Below, piece after piece: positions 1-5,102 of a stretch of DNA of 6,761 nt. The stretch is taken from the NCBI GenBank assembly GCA_034003585.1, contig JAVEYH010000153.1, forward strand, positions 1-6,761, in the 5' to 3' direction. The DNA comes from JAPXSY01 sp034003585. Its GTDB lineage: Bacteria; Verrucomicrobiota; Kiritimatiellia; RFP12; UBA1067. Each line of letters starts with the position of its first letter. Position 1 is the first letter of the stretch. The notes beneath the pieces are model-generated. The model had not been told where the DNA came from and ran no database searches. It saw nothing but the letters and a program-made list of their open reading frames with translations. The position numbers and the translations under genes were made by a program.

Positions 1-5
1 GCCCC

Positions 6-3000
6 TCACCATGTCTGAAACACGCCGAACCAGCGCAGGCTCTTGGAGTCGCTGCCGACAACCTTCAACAGCAGGGGTTTCCCCGGCGTCACGTTGGCGG
101 AAGGCAGGGTGAGGGTCAGGGTGCCGTACTCCTCCGTCGTTGTGTCGCGTACGTATTTCAGGCTCACCTTCTGATCCGCGCTGTGCCAGACCGTATCCTG
201 CCGGCTGATCTCCGGGATGTCGATCACCTTCACGCCGTCCGCATACAGGGCGAAATGCCCCTGCGGCTGGGCGAAATACCCCATGCCGCCGCGCCAGGAG
301 AACGAAACCTCCTTTTTCGCGCGGGCGTCTTGCGGCGCCGGCCGCGTTTCCCAAACCAGTTCGTTCTTGCCTGCCATCGCCCGCGCCACGTCGATCTGAT
401 TGGCCCCCAACGGCAGATTGTCGCGCCCCGTATCGCCGGCCGAAAGCGTCCGCTGCCAGCCGTTCCCGGTTTCGAACGTCAGTTGCACGAATCCTTTCGG
501 ATTGAAAGCGTCCGAACGAGAATGGCGGATCAGCCCGTCCAGAAGACAGGTGCCCTCGGGCGTGCCCGAAAGGAGGTCCAGGCCGAACGTCATCAGCACG
601 CGCCCCTTGCCGGACCGGGCACCGCCAGCGTAGAGGAAATATCCGTTCCCGCCTTCGCCGACCACCAGCATGTCGTCGGACAAAAGCCCTGCGAACGGCA
701 GGGGCTTACCCTGTTTCAGGATGCGGAACGACAGCGGCGAAAGCGTGCCGTCATGCGGGAAATCCCCGAACGCGGGATGTTTCGCGAACGCGGTCCCGAC
801 TTGGTTTCCCATCCACCACCAACCCAGACTGACATTGGGCTTGCTGGAAGTCCCGTTGATGAGCAGGACGCGCTTGCCCGCGGCCAGCGCGGCATCGACA
901 TCGGGTGACCGGGCCTGCGAAATCAGCAATCCCGCCTGTTCCGCGCCGGGAGTGCCCGAAACAACGAGTCCCGTGTAGAGCTTCTCCAGCGCCGTCCAAA
1001 GCGCCGGGTTGACGGCGATACCCCGCCCGTCCCGTTTCTCCCGCTTCGGAAAAACCCAGAAATTCCAGGTGTTCGCGATTCTGTCATCCGCACCCGGTAT
1101 GATCGACGCCTCCAGCACCGCGTGGACAGCCTTCGCCACATTCGGGATCGCCATCTCGGTTTCGGCAAGGAGACGCGTGCTCCCCAATTCGACGTCGCCG
1201 CCCTCGCATTCGCCCTGCGCGAGCACTGCGTCTCCTGCCCGGAGTGCCCACTGGAGCCTGGCTTTCGCGATGCGGTGCTCGCCGTAATGGGCGATCCGGA
1301 ACGCGGCCTTGACCTTCTCGCCCGAAACCGCGATCCGCACCGCCGGCTCGGTTTGGAGCAGCAGCGCGCTCGGGCCGTTGAACCGCCGGAACGCCTCTGC
1401 CGTCGAGCCGTTCCGCTTCGGCTCCCAAAAGGCGTTGAACAGGCCTTGGGCGCTGTAGCTCCTCCCTTGAGCCACCACCACGTCGACGATGGTCCAGAAG
1501 GAGTACCCGTCGCAGGCGGGGTCCATGCGGGCGGCCTCGACGCCCCGTTTCTGATAGTATCGCTGCAACGCGTGCGCGGCGTCCTGGATGGCGTCTCCCC
1601 AACGCCGGTCCAGCCCCGCCTCTTTCAGCCAGCCGTCGCGGAGCCCCTGCGTGACCGGCGGCATCCAGGGGCCGGAGAAACGCTCCGCAATGCGCGGGTC
1701 CTGCTTGACGCACAGATTCAGATACTCATGCGCGACAAAGGGAGCGTCACACTTGAAACTTCCCGGCTCCCAGACGTTGATGGGGCCGTTGCGGAAATCC
1801 GAATTCTCCGCGTTGTTGAACGTGCCATCCTGGTGGATCATCAGCCGGTCCGGGTCAAGCCGTTTGGCCAGCTTATAAATCTCCTTGTCCAAAGGCGTCC
1901 CCAGAAGCCCTTCGTTGCCGGTACAGTAGGTGGTGAACGACACATGGCGCCGGTAATGGCGATACAACTCGGTCAGGTCCCGGATCGGGTCAAACGGGAA
2001 CGCCTCGGTCGGATAGTCGCCGTAATAGGGCAGTTCGGGCTGAATCATGATCCCCGCCTCGTCCGCCGCCTCGAAGTACTCCGGCAGTTCGCAGTGCGTG
2101 TGCAGGCGCACGTAGTTGAAGCCGGCCACGCGCGCGGTCGAAAGATGCTTGAGGTGTTCCTCCCTGGAAGCGGGCGAGGAGAGGGTCAGCGGATAGACGT
2201 AATCATCGCCGAATCCGCGCACAAAGAAAGGTTTACCGTTCAGGAAGAACCGGTCGCCGCGCACCTCGAACTTACGGACGCCGAACCGCTCGGTCCAACC
2301 GTGCACAGGCGTGTCGCCGTCGCACAGCGTGATCTCCGCCATATAGAGGTGAGGCCGCTCCGGCGACCACGGCTGGAAGGGATCCAACGGCACGCGCACC
2401 ACCGCCTCATCCGTCTGCTTGCCTTCGGCAAACGCCACAGCACTCCGCGCCTCTGCGCCTCTGCGCGAAACATCGTCTCCACGCGGCACGATCTTCACGC
2501 GCAATACGGGGTTCTTCAACCTGCCCGCCTCCGTCGCGTACGCCACGGCAACGTGAACCTCGGCGGTCTGCCTGTCGAAATCGCCGCGCACCCAGGCGTC
2601 GTCGATCCGCGTGTCGGGCGTGGCTTCGAGTTCCACATCGCGGTAGAGCCCGCCGAACTGGTGCGAGCTGACCATCTGCCCTTTCCGGCTGGGGATCGCG
2701 TTGTTCACGGCCGCCACGATCACCGCCTGCGTGCCGGTCTGAATCAGGTCCGTAACGTCATACTTGTAAGTGCCGCAATAGTTGTCCACCCACGCGACCG
2801 TCTTCCCGTTGACCCAGAACCAGCCTTGCGAACGCACGCCGCCGATTTTGAGCCAGACGCGCTTGTCCCGCCACGCCGCGGGGATCTCGACGGTCTTGCG
2901 ATACCACGCCTCGCCCATATAGACGTGGCGCATTTCCCTCGGGCCGTGATCCCACTTGCAGTCCCAGGTGACGCTGGGGCCAGGCGTCCCCACACCTTGC

Positions 3001-3305
3001 GCCTCCCAGCACCCTGGCACCTGAATGGTCCGCGAACCTGGCCACGGTTTGGCGTAAAACGCGCGCCACCCGGGGTGGCGTGACGGCGCGACGCCCTGCG
3101 TGACGAACTCCCACTCACCGCGCAGGGAGAGAACGGATTGCAGGGGTGAGCGCACCGCCGGATTCACCACCGCGGGCAAGGCTTTGCGATAGCCCCACGT
3201 TTCCACACCGGAGAGTTCCTCCGGCGCGGAGGATCCGGCCTGCACCGCCACGCCGATGAGGATACCTGCCATCCCGACTCCCGCCTTTGCTGTCAACCGC
3301 TTCAT
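6..3305 (-). CDS. Secreted multi-domain glycoside hydrolase family 2 protein
   Basis: A 1099-residue exported enzyme likely to remove a beta-linked sugar (galactose, glucuronic acid or similar) by a retaining mechanism. Residues 1-23 look like a signal peptide (basic MKRLTAK, hydrophobic core, cleavage near VQA|GS). A GH2 sugar-binding jelly roll covers about 55-230, an Ig-like sandwich 231-345 and the TIM barrel about 347-640. The acid/base is probably Glu465 in CTGNEG (GNE is the GH2 signature) and the nucleophile Glu527 in VAHEYLN. A second beta-sandwich follows (about 650-755), then an alpha/beta region (about 765-930, with HPAFGDFPHDG) that resembles the GATase-like module of beta-galactosidases, and a C-terminal beta-rich domain (940-1099). 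A GGGAGGGGG ribosome site about 9 bases upstream supports this ATG. An in-frame repeat-like insert lies at residues 277-290. The GH2 family call is firm; the substrate is unknown. Confidence 0.93.
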   Translation of the reverse strand: MKRLTAKAGVGMAGILIGVAVQAGSSAPEELSGVETWGYRKALPAVVNPAVRSPLQSVLSLRGEWEFVTQGVAPSRHPGWRAFYAKPWPGSRTIQVPGCWEAQGVGTPGPSVTWDCKWDHGPREMRHVYMGEAWYRKTVEIPAAWRDKRVWLKIGGVRSQGWFWVNGKTVAWVDNYCGTYKYDVTDLIQTGTQAVIVAAVNNAIPSRKGQMVSSHQFGGLYRDVELEATPDTRIDDAWVRGDFDRQTAEVHVAVAYATEAGRLKNPVLRVKIVPRGDDVSRRGAEARSAVAFAEGKQTDEAVVRVPLDPFQPWSPERPHLYMAEITLCDGDTPVHGWTERFGVRKFEVRGDRFFLNGKPFFVRGFGDDYVYPLTLSSPASREEHLKHLSTARVAGFNYVRLHTHCELPEYFEAADEAGIMIQPELPYYGDYPTEAFPFDPIRDLTELYRHYRRHVSFTTYCTGNEGLLGTPLDKEIYKLAKRLDPDRLMIHQDGTFNNAENSDFRNGPINVWEPGSFKCDAPFVAHEYLNLCVKQDPRIAERFSGPWMPPVTQGLRDGWLKEAGLDRRWGDAIQDAAHALQRYYQKRGVEAARMDPACDGYSFWTIVDVVVAQGRSYSAQGLFNAFWEPKRNGSTAEAFRRFNGPSALLLQTEPAVRIAVSGEKVKAAFRIAHYGEHRIAKARLQWALRAGDAVLAQGECEGGDVELGSTRLLAETEMAIPNVAKAVHAVLEASIIPGADDRIANTWNFWVFPKREKRDGRGIAVNPALWTALEKLYTGLVVSGTPGAEQAGLLISQARSPDVDAALAAGKRVLLINGTSSKPNVSLGWWWMGNQVGTAFAKHPAFGDFPHDGTLSPLSFRILKQGKPLPFAGLLSDDMLVVGEGGNGYFLYAGGARSGKGRVLMTFGLDLLSGTPEGTCLLDGLIRHSRSDAFNPKGFVQLTFETGNGWQRTLSAGDTGRDNLPLGANQIDVARAMAGKNELVWETRPAPQDARAKKEVSFSWRGGMGYFAQPQGHFALYADGVKVIDIPEISRQDTVWHSADQKVSLKYVRDTTTEEYGTLTLTLPSANVTPGKPLLLKVVGSDSKSLRWFGVFQTW
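2443..2475. repeat. Short dispersed-type repeat element inside the GH2 gene
   Basis: On the + strand this reads CTCC, then two perfect copies of the 8-mer GCGCCTCT (2447-2454 and 2455-2462), then GCGCGAAACATC. On the gene strand it is translated as SRRGAEAR within residues 277-290 of the GH2 protein, between beta strands of the Ig-like domain. The pattern matches my recollection of a small dispersed motif of GC-rich environmental bacteria, often mistranslated as AEAQRR or LCASA peptides. Another frame over the same DNA contains FRAEAQRRG, which fits. The tandem 8-mers are seen directly; membership of a dispersed family is inferred and the exact ends are uncertain. Confidence 0.6.
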
Positions 3306-3350
3306 CTCTGTCCCCCTCCCGTTTCTTTATTCCCGTTCATAAGGATGACT

Positions 3351-3375
3351 TGTCCGCGTGCGGGGTCAGCGGACA
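3351..3375 (-). other. Hairpin spanning the stop codon of the beta-helix gene
   Basis: On the gene strand a perfect 7-bp stem, TGTCCGC paired with GCGGACA, encloses an 11-base loop that begins with the TGA stop codon of the beta-helix gene. It sits just before the GH2 gene. No T-run follows on the transcript side (the next bases are AGTCATCC), so it does not look like a standard intrinsic terminator. It may protect a processed mRNA end or lower read-through into the GH2 gene, or it may be a chance inverted repeat in GC-rich DNA. Confidence 0.4.
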
Positions 3376-5018
3376 CTGATCAGGGCGCCGCGCGCGAGAT
3401 ACTCGAACGCGCCGATATCGACCCGCGGGCCGGAAAGGCGCCTCAGCCCGCCCAAATCCAAGGCGTCCGGCATCCACGCCGCATCGACTCCCTTGTCAAT
3501 GCAGGGCGAGCCGCCTCGGAGACGGAAATCGCCGGATAGGGCCGCCGCAAAACGCGGGCCGGCATCCGTGTTTTCGGCACCGGACGCCGGGAGCGGGGCA
3601 AGACAACTGTTGCTGTAGACGTTCACCCCCTCCGTAAGCCCGTAATAATTGGACCAGACCTGTCCCGGACCCGCATTATCGTAGAGAATGGAATTGACCA
3701 TCCGCAGGCCGTTGGTCGCATCCAGTCCCACGCCGTAATAGACGTTGGATGAGGTTTTGATCAGCCGGTTGCTGACCACGGTGCAATTCTCTACGAGGAC
3801 GTGCGTGGCGGTCGCGCTGAACGCAAGCCCCGTGCCGCCCTTCCCGCGGTCGGTTCTGGCCTGGGTGACGTTCCCTTCGTTGTTTGCCACCAAACAATTG
3901 CGGATCACGGTTTCTGCGGAACCCGATGAGATGCCGGCCAGGGTTCCGGAATCACACCGGTTGCCGACGATCTCACACCGGTAAAGGAACGCGTTCGTTT
4001 CATTCGGGTCGCATTGGATCCCGCCATTGGAGATGGTGGCGCTGTTGTTCCTGAAAACGCAATCGAGGATCGACACACTCTTGTTTCCGCTATACTGTCC
4101 GCTGCGTGCGCCGAAGTAATCGGACGTGTTCGCGTATACCTGGCAGTTGCTGATGACTTCGCCCCCCGAGATGCCGCCGGCCGCGACACAATAATTACTG
4201 GCGACGACGCAATCATGGAAATACTTCTTCGTGCCGTTCGCAAAAACCCCGCCGCCGAAACTTTTGGCCCAGTTGCCCACGATGCGGCACCCCTTCACCC
4301 AGCCGGGATTGGTGGCTAAATAAAGGCCGCCTCCGTTCTGGAAGGCTTTGCCGTTGTTGGTGTTACACAGGATGTCGCAATTGACGATCAGACTGCTGTT
4401 GTTGGCGTAAATGCCGGCACCGCTTGATCCGCTGGAACAGTTCGTTGTGATGAGATTCCCGATGACGACACATGTGTCGCTGGTTCCGCCATCCAATACG
4501 AGGCCGGCGCCGGCAAGCCAGCTTCCGCCGTCGATGACATTTTGGGCGATCACGCAGTTGCGGAGGACACCGCTTTTGCACGATACCCCGGCACCGCTCA
4601 TATTGGTCACGCAAAAGTTTTTCACCGTGAACCCCTCCAAGAGGCTGCCCGCGCCGTCCATGGATACACCGCGCAGATTGCTGCCGGGTCCGGGCCCGAG
4701 CAGCACCGTGTCCGCGGCATTGGTGCTCCAAGCGCGGATCTGACAAGCCTTGGCCGCAGGATTGTTGACGGTGGCGCTGATCCCGTACACGCCGTTCGAG
4801 ACCCAGATGGTCTCGTTTTTGACCGCGCCGGCCTTTTCGAGTGCGTTGCTGAGCGTGGCGAACGGCTGTTCCCAGCTCAGCCCGTCGTTGCCCGTGTCCA
4901 CACCGTTGGTTGCAACGTACCACGGCCCGGCAGCCCGCGCGGTCAGAACCGTTACCGCAACAAGCACCGGAATCAACATACGGATACCGGCCCGTCCATG
5001 ATCTCCCATCCTTTGCAT
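3366..5018 (-). CDS. Secreted right-handed parallel beta-helix protein, choice-of-anchor-Q-like
   Basis: A 550-residue exported protein. A basic N-terminus, a hydrophobic stretch (about residues 14-27, MLIPVLVAVTVL) and TARAA give a signal peptide cleaved near residue 30. The mature protein opens with WYVATNG and DGLSW, the usual first turn of bacterial pectate-lyase-like beta-helix proteins. From about 120 to 470 it is built of coils of roughly 22-37 residues with the pattern NC.(I/V)..N and GGG(I/L/V); examples are NCVIAQN at 154, NCDILCN at 213, NCLVANN at 374 and NCTVVSN at 411. The end (about 485-540) carries GDFRLRGGSPCIDKG and VDIGAFEY, typical of the choice-of-anchor Q type. No catalytic motif of a named polysaccharide lyase or GH28 enzyme is recognisable. 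It lies between two glycosidase genes, so glycan binding or cleavage is a reasonable but unproven role. Confidence 0.88.
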   Translation of the reverse strand: MQRMGDHGRAGIRMLIPVLVAVTVLTARAAGPWYVATNGVDTGNDGLSWEQPFATLSNALEKAGAVKNETIWVSNGVYGISATVNNPAAKACQIRAWSTNAADTVLLGPGPGSNLRGVSMDGAGSLLEGFTVKNFCVTNMSGAGVSCKSGVLRNCVIAQNVIDGGSWLAGAGLVLDGGTSDTCVVIGNLITTNCSSGSSGAGIYANNSSLIVNCDILCNTNNGKAFQNGGGLYLATNPGWVKGCRIVGNWAKSFGGGVFANGTKKYFHDCVVASNYCVAAGGISGGEVISNCQVYANTSDYFGARSGQYSGNKSVSILDCVFRNNSATISNGGIQCDPNETNAFLYRCEIVGNRCDSGTLAGISSGSAETVIRNCLVANNEGNVTQARTDRGKGGTGLAFSATATHVLVENCTVVSNRLIKTSSNVYYGVGLDATNGLRMVNSILYDNAGPGQVWSNYYGLTEGVNVYSNSCLAPLPASGAENTDAGPRFAAALSGDFRLRGGSPCIDKGVDAAWMPDALDLGGLRRLSGPRVDIGAFEYLARGALISVR

Positions 5019-5022
5019 GTCA

Positions 5023-5030
5023 CCCTCCTT
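5023..5030 (-). promoter_or_regulatory. Strong Shine-Dalgarno site of the beta-helix gene
   Basis: The gene strand reads AAGGAGGG, with five bases (GTGAC) between GGAGG and the ATG at 5018. This nearly ideal site decides the start: it favours the first ATG over the in-frame ATGs at codons 4 and 14, although the hydrophobic segment itself begins only at codon 14. Confidence 0.75.
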
Positions 5031-5069
5031 GTTGGACTCTGTCGTTACTTTCTAACCATAACACCCGGC

Positions 5070-5098
5070 AGTCTACAGGCCGGACAGGCCGGGGTCAA
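5070..5098 (-). promoter_or_regulatory. Candidate sigma70-like promoter upstream of the beta-helix gene
   Basis: On the minus strand TTGACC (5098-5093, five of six matches to the -35 consensus) is followed by a 17-base spacer and TAGACT (5075-5070, four of six matches to the -10 consensus). Transcription would start near 5063 and leave a leader of about 45 bases carrying the Shine-Dalgarno site. The position directly after the GH127-type gene suggests an internal operon promoter. Because PVC promoters are poorly defined and the match could be chance, this is a candidate only. Confidence 0.35.
5075..5092. repeat. 9-bp tandem duplication in the intergenic region
   Basis: Two perfect adjacent copies of ACAGGCCGG (5075-5083 and 5084-5092) lie between the GH127-type and beta-helix genes. 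They fill nearly exactly the spacer of the candidate promoter there. CCCGGC at 5064-5069 can also pair with GCCGGG at 5088-5093 to form a 6-bp stem with an 18-base loop. No T-run follows, so this is not a convincing terminator. Confidence 0.6.
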
Positions 5099-5102
5099 CT
5101 TG

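Noticed and set aside
2443..2475. CRISPR-like or protein-level tandem repeat explanation for the 8-mer pair
   Set aside because: Only two and a half 8-base units are present with no spacers, and the unit length is not a multiple of three, so it is not a repeated protein motif.
1122..3083. A 653-codon open frame on the + strand opposite the GH2 gene
   Set aside because: It lies fully antisense to a gene with clear signal peptide, domains and catalytic motifs. Its translation is rich in Arg, His, Pro and Val with no recognisable domain, as expected of a mirror frame in GC-rich DNA.
3306..3365. A separate promoter for the GH2 gene in the 60-base gap
   Set aside because: The AT-rich stretch GGAATAAAGAAAC is present, but no -35 and -10 pair with sensible spacing could be found. 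The short gap is better explained by co-transcription.
5064..5093. Inverted repeat CCCGGC...GCCGGG as a terminator of the GH127-type gene
   Set aside because: The stem is only 6 bp with an 18-base loop and is followed by TGTTATGG rather than a T-run on the transcript strand. It is also explained by the 9-bp tandem duplication.
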